Of a stretch of 64,000 bases of DNA, positions 35,007-44,735 are shown piece after piece. The first letter of the stretch is position 1; the number at the start of each line of letters is the position of its first letter. The DNA is taken from assembly GCF_002797445.1 (NCBI RefSeq), contig NZ_PGEP01000001.1, forward strand, positions 3,906,501 through 3,970,500, given 5' to 3'. Under the pieces are notes generated by a model. That model did not search any database. It saw only the letters and a program-made list of their open reading frames with translations, and was not told where the DNA came from. Position numbers and translations under genes: made by a program. The DNA is from Acidovorax sp. 69. GTDB lineage: Bacteria; Pseudomonadota; Gammaproteobacteria; Burkholderiales; Burkholderiaceae_C.

Positions 35007-36269
35007 TTACTTCTTTTCGGGCTCGTCCTTCTTCTTGTCGTTGCCTTCGATGTAAGGGCTCCATGGCTTGGCCTTCACAGGGCCAGGGGTCTTCCACACC
35101 ACGTTGAACTGGCCGTCGGCCTTGATCTCGCCGATGAACACGCTCTTGTGCAGGTGGTGGTTCTTCTCGTCCATCTTGGAGACGATGCCCGACGGCGCCT
35201 TGAAGGTCTGGCCGGCCATGGCGGCGATGACCTTGTCCACATCGGTGCTCTTGGCCTTTTCAACCGCTTGCTTCCACATGTTGATGCCGATGTAGGTGGC
35301 TTCCATCGGGTCGTTGGTGAGCGGCTTGTCCTTGTGTCCAGCGATGCCCTTGGCTTTGGCGTAGTCGCCCCACTTCTTCATGAACGCGGTGTTCTCTGGG
35401 CTCTTGATGGACTGGAAGTAGTTCCAGGCGGCCAGGTGGCCCACGAGCGGCTTGGTGTCCACGCCGCGCAGCTCTTCTTCGCCCACGCTGAATGCGACCA
35501 CGGGCACGTCCTTGGCCTTCAGGCCCGCGTTGCCCAGTTCCTTGTAGAAAGGCACATTCGAGTCGCCGTTGATGGTGGAGACCACCGCCGTCTTGCCGCC
35601 CTGGCTGAACTTCTTGATGTCGGCCACGATGGTCTGGTAATCGCTGTGACCAAACGGCGTGTACTTTTCGTCGATGTCGGAATCCTTCACGCCCTTGGAC
35701 TTGAGGTAAGCGCGCAGGATCTTGTTGGTGGTGCGGGGATAGACGTAGTCGGTGCCCAGCAGCACCCAGCGCTTGGCGCTGCCGCCGTCCTTGCTCATCA
35801 GGTAGTCCACCGCAGGGATGGCCTGCTGGTTGGGCGCGGCACCGGTGTAGAACACGTTCTTGGACAGCTCTTCACCTTCATATTGCACGGGGTAGAACAG
35901 CAGGCCGTTCATTTCTTCGACCACCGGCAGTACCGACTTACGGCTCACCGAGGTCCAGCAACCGAAGATGACCGAGACCTTGTCCTGGCCCAGCAGTTGC
36001 TTGGTCTTTTCAGCGAACAGAGGCCAGTTGGAGGCAGGGTCCACCACCACGGGTTCGAGCTTCTTGCCCAGCACGCCGCCCTTGGCGTTGATCTCGTCGA
36101 TGGCCATCAGCACGGTGTCTTTCAACACAGTTTCCGAAATGGCCATGGTGCCCGAGAGGCTGTGCAAGATGCCGACCTTGATGGTGTCCTGTGCGTAGGC
36201 GGGCAGAGCCGACAGGCCAGCGAGCGTAGCGACGGCCGCGAGGGCCTTGAGGGAATAACGACGTTGCAT
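35007..36269 (-). CDS. urtA: Urea ABC transporter substrate-binding protein UrtA
   Basis: 420 residues; the signal peptide is [18 protein letters not shown] onward to AYA. The mature part starts [19 protein letters not shown], the typical UrtA opening, and [15 protein letters not shown] is also family-specific. ATG 36269 is chosen over a start nine codons upstream. It ends in a Lys-rich tail. First gene of urtABCDE. No sigma-54 site was recognised upstream. Confidence 0.93.
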   Translation of the reverse strand: MQRRYSLKALAAVATLAGLSALPAYAQDTIKVGILHSLSGTMAISETVLKDTVLMAIDEINAKGGVLGKKLEPVVVDPASNWPLFAEKTKQLLGQDKVSVIFGCWTSVSRKSVLPVVEEMNGLLFYPVQYEGEELSKNVFYTGAAPNQQAIPAVDYLMSKDGGSAKRWVLLGTDYVYPRTTNKILRAYLKSKGVKDSDIDEKYTPFGHSDYQTIVADIKKFSQGGKTAVVSTINGDSNVPFYKELGNAGLKAKDVPVVAFSVGEEELRGVDTKPLVGHLAAWNYFQSIKSPENTAFMKKWGDYAKAKGIAGHKDKPLTNDPMEATYIGINMWKQAVEKAKSTDVDKVIAAMAGQTFKAPSGIVSKMDEKNHHLHKSVFIGEIKADGQFNVVWKTPGPVKAKPWSPYIEGNDKKKDEPEKK

Positions 36270-36697
36270 GTGTGCTTCTCCGGTGGGTGGTTTCAAACCG
36301 CTTCGGCCGACGGGCTCCTTCGTGGAACCTTTGGATCGGTCGATGGATTGAATTCTGGAGACAGCCCCCGCCTTCGCAAATACGCCGGGTGGCGTACATC
36401 ATCACAAGGCCTTCCCCCTCCCCGCGCTGGAGAAGGCCGCAGGCACCCGGGATGTGCAAACGTCGCAAGGGCCGGAACGGCGGGATGCGGCAGACGCCCA
36501 GCGCACAACGAGGATCCGCAGCAACGCCCCGCGGGATGGCCCAGGCACCAGAACCCTTCATGGCATCAGGGTATCTACGCATTTACACCAAAAAACGATC
36601 TATCCGACTGCATCAAACATGTGGATTTCCACAATGGAGAGGGCGGATCTGCGACGTACAGTCACGCACCCCGTTTTTGTTGTCCCAGAGGCACCCC
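36270..36697. other. Divergent control region between urtA and dctA
   Basis: 428 bases without a gene. The part next to dctA (about 36565-36640) is AT-rich for this genome and is the likely promoter zone; TTTACA followed by TATCCG is only a loose sigma-70 match. I found no -24/-12 element on the minus strand for urtA or on the plus strand for dctA. Confidence 0.4.
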
Positions 36698-38050
36698 ATG
36701 CAACCCAGCCATTCCACGCCCAAAAAGCTGCCCCTCTACCGATCCCTTTACATCCAGGTGCTCACCGCCGTGGTGGTGGGGGTTCTGCTGGGGCACTTCT
36801 ACCCGGCCCTGGGCGAGCAGATGAAGCCCCTGGGTGATGGTTTCATCAAGCTGATCAAGATGATCATCGCGCCCATCATCTTCTGCACCGTGGTGATCGG
36901 TATCGCGGGCATGGAAGACATGAAGAAGGTGGGCAAGACTGGCGGGCTGGCTCTGTTGTACTTCGAGGTCGTGAGTTCGGTGGCCCTCGTCATTGGCCTG
37001 ATCTTCGTCAACGTGTTGCAGCCGGGCGCGGGAATGAACGTGGATGCCTCGACGCTGGACACCAAGTCCATCGCGGCCTACACCGGCCCCGGCAAGATGA
37101 CCACCACCACGGACTTCCTGCTGAACATCATCCCCACCACGCTGATCGACGCCTTCGCCAAGGGCGAGATCCTGCAGGTGTTGCTGATCGCGGTGATGTT
37201 CGGCTTTGCGCTGCACCGCTTCGGTGGCCGCGGCACGCTGGTTTTTGACATGATCGAGAAGACCTCGCACGTGCTGTTCACCATCGTGGGCTACATCATG
37301 AAAGTGGCCCCCATCGGCGCTTTCGGTGCGATGTCGTTCACCATTGGCAAGTATGGCGTGGGCACGCTGCTGTCCCTGGGCAAGCTCATGGGCGTGTTCT
37401 ACCTGACCTGCCTGATCTTCATCTTCGTGGTGTTGGGCACGATTGCCAAGTTCCACGGCTTCTCGATCTGGAAGTTCATCAAGTACATCAAGGAAGAGCT
37501 TCTCATCGTGCTGGGCACCTCGTCCAGCGAATCGGTGCTGCCGCGCATGATGGAAAAGATGGAGCTGCTGGGCGCCAAAAAATCCACCGTGGGCCTGGTG
37601 ATTCCCACTGGCTACTCGTTCAACCTGGACGGCACCTCTATCTACCTGACCATGGCGGCCGTGTTCATTGCCCAGGCCACCAATACGCCCATGACACTGA
37701 CACAGGAGATCACGCTGCTGGCCGTGTTGCTGCTCACCTCCAAGGGCGCAGCGGGCATCACGGGCAGCGGCTTCATCGTGCTGGCGGCCACGCTGTCGGC
37801 GGTGGGCACGGTGCCGGTGGCGGGCCTGGCACTGATCCTGGGCATTGACCGCTTCATGTCCGAAGCCCGCGCACTGACCAACCTGATCGGCAACGGTGTG
37901 GCCACCCTGGTGGTGGCCAAGTGGACGGGTGACCTCGATACCGAGCAACTCGACAAGCACCTGAACAACCCCGGCTGGCAGGACGCCCAGGAGCCCGAGG
38001 TGCTGCTGGACAAAAACACGGCCCACATGGACACTTCGGCCCGACCCTGA
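36698..38050 (+). CDS. dctA: C4-dicarboxylate:cation symporter DctA
   Basis: 450 residues with the DAACS fold. [32 protein letters not shown] (re-entrant loop HP1), [13 protein letters not shown] (the NMDGT-like motif of helix 7) and [13 protein letters not shown] (HP2) are all present. It imports succinate, fumarate and malate. An intrinsic terminator follows at 38078. Longer in-frame starts extend into the gap and are rejected. Confidence 0.93.
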   Translation: MQPSHSTPKKLPLYRSLYIQVLTAVVVGVLLGHFYPALGEQMKPLGDGFIKLIKMIIAPIIFCTVVIGIAGMEDMKKVGKTGGLALLYFEVVSSVALVIGLIFVNVLQPGAGMNVDASTLDTKSIAAYTGPGKMTTTTDFLLNIIPTTLIDAFAKGEILQVLLIAVMFGFALHRFGGRGTLVFDMIEKTSHVLFTIVGYIMKVAPIGAFGAMSFTIGKYGVGTLLSLGKLMGVFYLTCLIFIFVVLGTIAKFHGFSIWKFIKYIKEELLIVLGTSSSESVLPRMMEKMELLGAKKSTVGLVIPTGYSFNLDGTSIYLTMAAVFIAQATNTPMTLTQEITLLAVLLLTSKGAAGITGSGFIVLAATLSAVGTVPVAGLALILGIDRFMSEARALTNLIGNGVATLVVAKWTGDLDTEQLDKHLNNPGWQDAQEPEVLLDKNTAHMDTSARP

Positions 38051-38077
38051 TCCCCATTTTGTTGGAACCTCACCAAG

Positions 38078-38111
38078 GCCCTGCCCGGTTAACCCGGGCA
38101 GGGCTTTTTTT
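38078..38111 (+). terminator. Intrinsic terminator after dctA
   Basis: GCCCTGCCCGG-TTAAC-CCGGGCAGGGC forms a perfect 11-base stem and is followed by seven T residues (38105-38111), 28 bases after the dctA stop. Confidence 0.92.
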
Positions 38112-38363
38112 GTCCCGTCGCCAAGACTTGAACGCAAGCGTCCACAGACCACGCACAGAGGCCCCACCCGGCACCAGGGGTGGATGCCGGCGGGGCTCCA
38201 CCGCTTTGCCAAGCGTGTGCCGCACAGCGTCACATAGCCGACATTCACCATGGGCATTGCGCTGCACAGTGGCGCTAGGATGGCCCCCTGCCCTTGCCGC
38301 TCATCGCCCCCTGTGAGGCCATGGTGGCAGGCGCGCACCTTTTTTGAACATTCAGGACAACCC

Positions 38364-40634
38364 ATGGTGAAACGACGCACAGTGCTTCTCGGCGGCGGCG
38401 CAACAGCTGGCGCGCTGGTCATCGGCTGGGGAGTGATGCCCCCACGACAGCGCCTTCACACTGCGCAGCGCCTGCCCCCGGCGCCCGGGCAGGTGGCGCT
38501 CAACGGCTGGCTCAAGGTGGATGCGGACAACACGGTGACCGTGATGATGGCCAAGTCTGAAATGGGCCAAGGCACACACACCGGCCTGGCCGCGATCCTG
38601 GCCGAGGAGCTGGACGCCGACTGGGCCCAGGTGCGGCTGGAGATGGCGCCCATCGATGACATCTACAACAACCTGGCCACTGTGGTGGACGGCCTGCCGT
38701 TTCACCCAGACAACGACGGCACGATCAAGGCCGTGGCAGGCTGGCTCACCGCCAAAACCATGCGCGAGGTGGGTGTGATGATGACGGGCGGCTCGTCCAG
38801 CATCAAGGACTTGTGGCAACCCATGCGCGAGGCCGGTGCCCACGCCCGCGCCCTGTTGATCAGCGCCGCCGCCGCGCAGTGGAAAGTGCAGGCGGCCGAA
38901 TGCACCACCAACGCAGGCTGGGTGGAGCACGCTGCCGGTCAACGTGCCACGTTTGGCGAACTGGCCGCAATCGCAGCGCAGCAGCCATTGCCGGGCAAGG
39001 TCACGCTCAAAAAACCCGCCGCATTCAAACTCATTGGCAAACCGCTGAAGCGCATCGAGGCGGCCTCCAAGCTCAACGGCACTGCGGTGTTTGGCATCGA
39101 TGCCAACCCGCCCGGCCTGCTGCACGCCAGTGTGGTGATGTGCCCCACGCGCGGCGGCAAGGTGGCCCGCTTTGACGGTGCCGCCGCACAGGCGTTGCCG
39201 GGCGTGAAGAAGGTGCTGGCAGTGCCCCCCTTTCACGGCGGCACCGGCGCGGTGGCCGTGATTGCCGACACACCCTGGCACGCCAAGAAGGCGGCGGCGG
39301 CCGTCACCGTAGAGTGGGACCACGGCCCGGCCGCCACGCTGTCGAGTGCCGCCGTCATGACCCAGCTGGTCCAGGCGCTGGACCAGGCCCAGGGCTTTGG
39401 TTACCACAGCGTGGGCGACGTGGACACCGCCATGCAAGCAGCCACCACCACCCTCACCGCCGACTACCACGCGCCCTACCTGGCCCACGCCGCGATGGAA
39501 CCCATCAATTGCACGGCGCAGTTCAAGGACGGTACTGCCACTGTGTGGACATCGACCCAGGTGCCGGGCCTGGCGCGCATGGCGGCCGCCAAGGCCCTGG
39601 GCATTGACGACAACCAGGTGACCGTGCACCAACTGCTGCTGGGTGGTGGCTTTGGCCGACGGCTGGAGGTGGACTACGTGGCCCAGGCCGCCGCGATTGC
39701 CAGGGCCGCCGATGGCGCGCCGGTGCAAACCCTGTGGTCCCGCGAGCAGGACACGCAGCACGACTTCTACCGCCCCGCCTGCGTGGCCCGTTTCAAGGCG
39801 GGGCTGGACGCGCAAGGCCAACTGGTGGCCTGGCACAACGTATCGGCCGGCCAGGCCATCGTGCCGCAGGTACTGGCCCGCACCTTTGGCCTGCCCGGCG
39901 CCGGGCCCGACAAGACCACGTCCGAAGGCGCGTTCGACCAGCCCTACGAGTGGCCCCATGCACGCATCGCCCACGAGATCATCGACCTGCCACTGCCCGT
40001 GGGCTTCTGGCGCTCGGTGGGGCATTCGCACCAGGCGTTCTTCAAAGAGAGTTTTGTCGACGAGGCGGCCCACGCGGTCAAACAAGACCCGGTGGCTTTC
40101 CGCGCCGCGCTCCTCCAGAAGCACCCGCGCCACCTGCGTGTGCTCAAAACTGCCGCAGAGCTGGCTGGCTGGGGCACGCCCCTGGCCGCCAATGCCACGG
40201 GCACCCGGCGCGCGCGGGGCATCGCGCTGCACCAGTCGTTCGGCTCGATCGTGGCGCAGGTGGCCGAAGTGTCGGTGGGGCCTGACAAGGCCCTGCGCGT
40301 GCACCGCGTGGTGTGTGTGATCGACTGCGGCGCAGCGGTCAACCCCAATCTCATCACCCAGCAGATGGAAAGCGCCGTAGTGTTCGGCCTCACTGCGGCA
40401 GTGCATGGCGAAGTGACCATCAAAGACGGCCAGGTGCAGCAAAGCAACCTGCACGACTACCCCCTGCTGCGCATGGCCGATTGCCCTCAGATCGAGACCC
40501 ACATCATCGCCAGCGCCGAACCGCCCGAGGGCGTGGGCGAACCCGGTGTGCCCCCCATCGCACCCGCCGTGGCCAATGCGGTGTTTGCCTTGACCGGCCA
40601 ACGCCTGCGCGCATTGCCCCTCAAGCTCAGCTGA
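38364..40634 (+). CDS. Molybdopterin-binding aldehyde/isoquinoline oxidoreductase, large subunit (IorB-like)
   Basis: 756 residues. A twin-arginine-like signal (KRRTVLLGGGATAGAL) at the N terminus suggests periplasmic export. Two Ald_Xan_dh_C2 halves follow. LLGGGFGRRLEVDYV near 425 binds the cofactor, and GVGEPGVPPIAPAVANA near 723 carries the catalytic Glu. This is the IorB type, which lacks FAD and pairs with a small 2Fe-2S subunit encoded next. No cytochrome subunit or XdhC-type maturation factor is adjacent. The substrate is an aldehyde or N-heterocycle, not resolved. Confidence 0.85.
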   Translation: MVKRRTVLLGGGATAGALVIGWGVMPPRQRLHTAQRLPPAPGQVALNGWLKVDADNTVTVMMAKSEMGQGTHTGLAAILAEELDADWAQVRLEMAPIDDIYNNLATVVDGLPFHPDNDGTIKAVAGWLTAKTMREVGVMMTGGSSSIKDLWQPMREAGAHARALLISAAAAQWKVQAAECTTNAGWVEHAAGQRATFGELAAIAAQQPLPGKVTLKKPAAFKLIGKPLKRIEAASKLNGTAVFGIDANPPGLLHASVVMCPTRGGKVARFDGAAAQALPGVKKVLAVPPFHGGTGAVAVIADTPWHAKKAAAAVTVEWDHGPAATLSSAAVMTQLVQALDQAQGFGYHSVGDVDTAMQAATTTLTADYHAPYLAHAAMEPINCTAQFKDGTATVWTSTQVPGLARMAAAKALGIDDNQVTVHQLLLGGGFGRRLEVDYVAQAAAIARAADGAPVQTLWSREQDTQHDFYRPACVARFKAGLDAQGQLVAWHNVSAGQAIVPQVLARTFGLPGAGPDKTTSEGAFDQPYEWPHARIAHEIIDLPLPVGFWRSVGHSHQAFFKESFVDEAAHAVKQDPVAFRAALLQKHPRHLRVLKTAAELAGWGTPLAANATGTRRARGIALHQSFGSIVAQVAEVSVGPDKALRVHRVVCVIDCGAAVNPNLITQQMESAVVFGLTAAVHGEVTIKDGQVQQSNLHDYPLLRMADCPQIETHIIASAEPPEGVGEPGVPPIAPAVANAVFALTGQRLRALPLKLS

Positions 40635-40655
40635 CCCCGACGCACCGGAGCCCCC

Positions 40656-41117
40656 ATGACCACCACCATCACCCTCAACGGCCAACCCATCGCCGTCCAT
40701 GCCGAACCCGACACGCCCCTGCTGTGGGTGCTGCGCGGCGAGCTGCAGATGAACGGCACCAAGTTTGGCTGCGGCATGGCCCTGTGCGGCGCCTGCACCG
40801 TGCACCTGAACGGCGAGCCCGTGCGTGCCTGTATCACGCCCCTCTCTGCGGTCGGCAATGCCCCTGTGACCACCATCGAAGGCCTGCAGGGCCCCGAAGC
40901 CACGGCGCTGCGCGAGGCGTGGACGGCGGTCGACGTGGCCCAATGTGGCTACTGCCAGAGCGGACAGCTGATGTCCGCCTGCGCACTGCTCAAGAAAACG
41001 CCACGGCCCAGCGACGCCGACATCGCTGCCGCCATGTCGGGCAACGCCTGCCGCTGCGGCACCTACCCGCGCATCCGCGCGGCCATCCACCAGGCGGCGG
41101 GGAACAAAGTGGCTTGA
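40656..41117 (+). CDS. [2Fe-2S] small subunit of the IorB-like oxidoreductase (IorA-like)
   Basis: 153 residues. The plant-type cluster [15 protein letters not shown]-x-PVRAC lies at about 40-62, and the second cluster has CGYCQSGQ and CRCGTY near 100-140. These are the standard four-plus-four cysteines of xanthine-oxidase-type small subunits. It lies 21 bases after the large subunit; the order large-then-small is less common than the reverse. It carries electrons from the Mo site. Confidence 0.88.
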   Translation: MTTTITLNGQPIAVHAEPDTPLLWVLRGELQMNGTKFGCGMALCGACTVHLNGEPVRACITPLSAVGNAPVTTIEGLQGPEATALREAWTAVDVAQCGYCQSGQLMSACALLKKTPRPSDADIAAAMSGNACRCGTYPRIRAAIHQAAGNKVA

Positions 41118-41421
41118 TGGGTTTTTATTATTTTGATAGCAAACTATCCAATAAATACAAGCACTTCACTGCATTTTCGCCACATTTTTTCTACCCTGAC
41201 TCTGACGGCTTGCGTCCCACGGGTCGCGCACGCACACCGCTCCAGCCCACCATGGCCCGCATGCGCCACGGTTTGTGCACGAAGAGGGGGCTGGATAGCG
41301 CCGGACACGGGGGTGCGGCCAGGCGGAGTGCAACTTTCACGCAAGGGGCCACGCCGGGCCAGGAGCAGCATGCGCTGAAAACGGCGCACAGGCCGCCCGG
41401 CGCATGGGGCCCACCCAACCG
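41118..41421. other. Convergent gap with a degenerate dispersed repeat
   Basis: About 300 bases between two converging genes. The first 50 bases (TTTATTATTTTGATAGCAAACTATCC region, 41121-41165) are AT-rich and resemble the dispersed repeat without its palindromic core. The rest shows no convincing gene or terminator. Confidence 0.4.
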
Positions 41422-42492
41422 TCAGTTCAGCCGCGCCCCACGGGCATCGCCTTGCGGGCCGTTGAGCGAATGCGCGGCATCCGTACCGCCGCAGTGCGAC
41501 TCGTCGCAGTGCACCACGTTGCGCCCTGACTCCTTCGCGCGATACAGCGCCTGGTCCGCCAGGTTCACCAGCGCTTCAAAATCCAGGCACGCACCCTTGC
41601 GCAAGGTGGCCACACCAACGCTCACCGTGACCGAGACCGTGGCCCCTGTGTCATTGACCGGCACCCGCAGCGCCGCCACTTCGTACCGCAAGGATTCCGC
41701 CGCGTGCAGGGCGCTGGCGCCATCGGTTTCGGGCAACACGATGACGAATTCCTCGCCCCCGAAGCGGGCCACGATGTCCACGCCGCTGCGCCTGCGCCCG
41801 GCACAGGCCTGGGCCACCGCGCAGATCACCCGGTCGCCAGCCAGATGTCCCCAGGCGTCATTGACCGCCTTGAACAGATCGATGTCCACCACCAGCAACG
41901 ACAGCGGGTGATCAAACCGCACGGAACGCTTGTATTCATTGGCCCCCAGCTCCATGAGCGTGCGCCGGTTGGCCAAGCCCGTCAGCGCATCGTTGGCTGC
42001 GAGCCGCTCCAGCGCCGCGTTCAGCTCTTGCAACAGCTGGTTCTGCGCCACCAGCTGCTGGTTGATCTGCGCAATTTCGTCTTCTTTCTGCTTGCGGTCG
42101 TGGATGTTGAAAGTGACCCCGATCAGGCGTTTGCCCGGGGTGGCGCTGCTGCGGTCCATGATGCGGCCGTAATTGGCAAACCAGATCCATTCGCCCGCCT
42201 TGGAGCGCAGCCGGAACTCCGCACGGTACTGCGGCGTTGTGCCCGCCACATGGGCGGCCACCGCCTGGCGCACGACCTCCAGGTCACCCGGATGAAACAG
42301 ACCGTAGATGTCCTGCAGGCCCGACACCATCTCGTCCTCGGTAAATCCCAGCTCCAGGAAGGTCTTGACCGCCTTGTGGGTGACCTGGCCGGTCACCAGG
42401 TCGTTCTCCCACAGGTCCAGCCCGGCGGCCTCCAGCACCAGCTCCAGCCGCTCCCTGTTCAGGTCTTCCTTTTCACCCATGGTGCTGCGCAT
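41422..42492 (-). CDS. PAS-GGDEF diguanylate cyclase
   Basis: 356 residues. A PAS/PAC domain (about 15-135; YRAEFRLRSKAGEWIWF, GVTFNIHDRKQ), a short coiled coil, then GGDEF with NDALTGLANRR and FGGEEFVIVLPE near 270. GGEEF is an active signature. An RxxD product-inhibition site is not evident, as Ser replaces the Arg. There is no membrane segment. ATG 42480 is an alternative start. It makes cyclic di-GMP, which could feed the PilZ-cyclase at 25950. Confidence 0.87.
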   Translation of the reverse strand: MRSTMGEKEDLNRERLELVLEAAGLDLWENDLVTGQVTHKAVKTFLELGFTEDEMVSGLQDIYGLFHPGDLEVVRQAVAAHVAGTTPQYRAEFRLRSKAGEWIWFANYGRIMDRSSATPGKRLIGVTFNIHDRKQKEDEIAQINQQLVAQNQLLQELNAALERLAANDALTGLANRRTLMELGANEYKRSVRFDHPLSLLVVDIDLFKAVNDAWGHLAGDRVICAVAQACAGRRRSGVDIVARFGGEEFVIVLPETDGASALHAAESLRYEVAALRVPVNDTGATVSVTVSVGVATLRKGACLDFEALVNLADQALYRAKESGRNVVHCDESHCGGTDAAHSLNGPQGDARGARLN

Positions 42493-42756
42493 CCATCACT
42501 GTGTACATCACAGCGCCAGTGGTGACCGCCTGACAATCCGCCCATTTGCACGTAGGCTCAGCCATCGCACGTTCCTTTTCGATATGGCTGGCACGATACG
42601 CCAGCGCGGGGGGTTGTCAACCCAAGGCCCGCCGCTGTGGGGCACCCTGGCGACGTGCGGAGGCAGCCCGGGGGAAAGCACACTGGCAGAGCGCTGCGCC
42701 TTCGCCTATGCTCTGCCCAGCGGTTATCCTGACAGAGCAATCCCTTCCAAGACACC

Positions 42757-43443
42757 ATGAGCACCCCCGAAAAATCCACCGTCTACAGCACTGAAGACCT
42801 CCTGATCAGCCTGTGCAACTCCGTCACCCGCGTGCTGGGCGTGGCCACGCACAGCCAGATCCACTACTCCGGCATGGTGCAGCGCATCAGCAAGACCTGC
42901 CTGAAACCCGACATCGGCTGCTTTGTGCTGTTCGATGGCGGCTTCTCGGGGCTGGTGATCATCAACTTCTCGGCCCAGGCGGCCATGGAGTTGTACGCCA
43001 ACTACCTGCTGAACATGGGCATGTCCAAGGATGACCTGGTCAGCTCCTACACGTCCGACGAAGTGAGCAACGTGATGGGCGAGCTGATGAACCAGGTGGT
43101 GGGCGACTTCACTGGCAAGGTGCGCCGCGAACTGCAGACCCACATCACCCAGAACCAGCCCAAGATGCTGGTGCTGAACAAGCAGGTGCAGCTCTCCGTG
43201 GACGCCAACCTCGACAAGCCCGAGGCCCGCCGCGTGACCTTCTACACCAGCAACAACAATATCTTCTATCTGGAACTGGCCATCGATCGCACCGAGTTCA
43301 TCAAACTCTACGACTTTGAAGCCCAGGAAGTGCCGGACGCCGACGCACTCATGGCGCAGTCACAAGAAGCCCCCCCCGTGCCCGCACCACTGCCCGCTGG
43401 GCAAGACGACACCGATGCGCTGCTCAAGTCGTTGGGCATGTGA
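42757..43443 (+). CDS. DUF3334/CheX-like protein
   Basis: 228 residues. The segment DEVSNVMGELMNQVVGDFTG resembles the E-x2-N-x2-G pattern of CheC/CheX phosphatases, and IISFxx-like strands surround it. The overall pattern matches a conserved proteobacterial family that I recall as DUF3334. The C terminus is Pro/Ala-rich and ends DALLKSLGM. It is divergent from the diguanylate cyclase. CheX-type proteins dephosphorylate CheY-like receivers; that activity is inference here. Confidence 0.7.
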   Translation: MSTPEKSTVYSTEDLLISLCNSVTRVLGVATHSQIHYSGMVQRISKTCLKPDIGCFVLFDGGFSGLVIINFSAQAAMELYANYLLNMGMSKDDLVSSYTSDEVSNVMGELMNQVVGDFTGKVRRELQTHITQNQPKMLVLNKQVQLSVDANLDKPEARRVTFYTSNNNIFYLELAIDRTEFIKLYDFEAQEVPDADALMAQSQEAPPVPAPLPAGQDDTDALLKSLGM

Positions 43444-43444
43444 A

Positions 43445-43500
43445 AATCATCAAAAACAATAGCTACTAGCGCTTTATAAATAAGCGCTAGAGCCGGTTTT
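43445..43500. repeat. Dispersed intergenic repeat with perfect stem
   Basis: CTAGCGCTT (43466-43474) pairs with AAGCGCTAG (43482-43490) across a 7-base AT loop. CAAAAACAATAGCTA flanks it on the left and AGCCGGTTTTT on the right, so it could end transcription of the gene at 42757. A second, diverged copy follows at 43562-43612. Confidence 0.75.
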
Positions 43501-43561
43501 TACTGAAATTTTCAAGGTAGGCATGTGGAGGCGTGGCACAAAGGCTTCGCCGCCTGCCTTA

Positions 43562-43612
43562 CTTCAAAATGAATAGCTTCCCGCGCTTCGTCGATAAGCG
43601 CGAGAAGCCCCA
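43562..43612. repeat. Second, diverged copy of the dispersed repeat
   Basis: CTTCAAAATGAATAGCTTCC, then CGCGCTTCGTCGATAAGCGCG and AGAAGCCCC keep the flank-stem-flank order of the copy at 43445. CGCGCTT/AAGCGCG still pairs across seven bases (TCGTCGAT region), showing compensated change in the stem. Confidence 0.55.
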
Positions 43613-43711
43613 AAGCCCATCCATCTGCCTCTCGGGCTTGGGGCCGCTGCCCGATGCGGATCGTCCACACAGCCAGCGCCTGTGCGGACACGCGGGATTT
43701 CCGCTGCAAGG

Positions 43712-44644
43712 TCAGCGCCGCGCGCCTAGCCGCTCCGCGATCCAGATGCCACCCAGCACCATTGCCAGCGCCAGTGCGTGGTACGCCCCCACAGGCTCGC
43801 TGAGAACCCACACGGCCAGCGCAGGGCCGAAAACGGGGTTGAGGTTGAGGAACACACTGGCACGCGCCGGGCCGATCAGCTCCACCGCGCGGATGAAAAG
43901 GATCTGCGAAACAAAAGACGGCAGCAGCCCCACGTAAACCAGAATGAGCCAGCCCTGCAGCGTCGGCCAGAAAAAGCGCCCGGTCGCCACTTCGGCCGCC
44001 AGCAGTGGCAAGGAGGCCAGAGCCGCCACGCCCGCCACCGCAGAGAAGAAAACCAGCGGAGGCACCGGCGGCCGGGACCTGAGCCCCAGCGTGTAGCCGG
44101 CATACAGCACCGAGGCCAGCAGGATCCACAGGTCGCCCCTGTTGAAGTCAAGCGCCGCCAGCACGGCCCAAGTGCCCCGCGAGGCCACGATGGCCACACC
44201 CGCCAGCGTAATCACCACACCTGCCATCTGCAATGCAGTGACACGCAGCCCCAGAAACAGCACACCGCCCAGCAACACCAGCACCGGAATCATTCCCTGG
44301 ATCAGCGCCAGATTGACGGCCGTGGTGTGGTGGGCTGCAGCGTAGAACAGCGCGTTGAAAGCGGTAAAACCGCTGACGCCCATGAGCGCCAGATATGTCC
44401 AGCGCCCCCGCAGCGCAGGCAGGTGCTGCGCCACCTGTTGGCGCGCGACGAACCACAGCGCGATGCAGGCGATGCTCCAGCGCGCCGTGGTGAGCATCAT
44501 GGGAGACACATGGCCCACGGCCAGGCGCGCCGCGACGGCATTGCTGCCCCAGATGAGGGTGGTCACGATCAGAAGCAGGGCCGGGCGCTGGTAAAGGCCA
44601 CGCCAAAAAGCACCACGCGCAGCGGCAGAAGGGGAAGCGGACAT
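43712..44644 (-). CDS. EamA/DMT-family transporter
   Basis: 310 residues with ten predicted membrane segments in two EamA repeats (TTLIWGSNAVAARLAVGHVS at the first; LPSFVSQILFIRAVELIGPA in the second). These inner-membrane exporters move metabolites or amino acids. Start 44680 would add 12 residues; neither start has a strong ribosome site. Confidence 0.83.
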   Translation of the reverse strand: MSASPSAAARGAFWRGLYQRPALLLIVTTLIWGSNAVAARLAVGHVSPMMLTTARWSIACIALWFVARQQVAQHLPALRGRWTYLALMGVSGFTAFNALFYAAAHHTTAVNLALIQGMIPVLVLLGGVLFLGLRVTALQMAGVVITLAGVAIVASRGTWAVLAALDFNRGDLWILLASVLYAGYTLGLRSRPPVPPLVFFSAVAGVAALASLPLLAAEVATGRFFWPTLQGWLILVYVGLLPSFVSQILFIRAVELIGPARASVFLNLNPVFGPALAVWVLSEPVGAYHALALAMVLGGIWIAERLGARR

Positions 44645-44735
44645 GGCAGCGAGCGTAGCAAACTCGGTGTGAGCCGCCATCCATGCAGATCACCCGCTCG
44701 CAGGCACAGGCTGCGAAGCCAAAACGCCCAAGGCG

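Noticed and set aside
36272-36697. N-terminal extension of DctA
   Set aside because: The extra residues are Arg/Pro-rich and lie in the regulatory gap. DctA begins normally at 36698.
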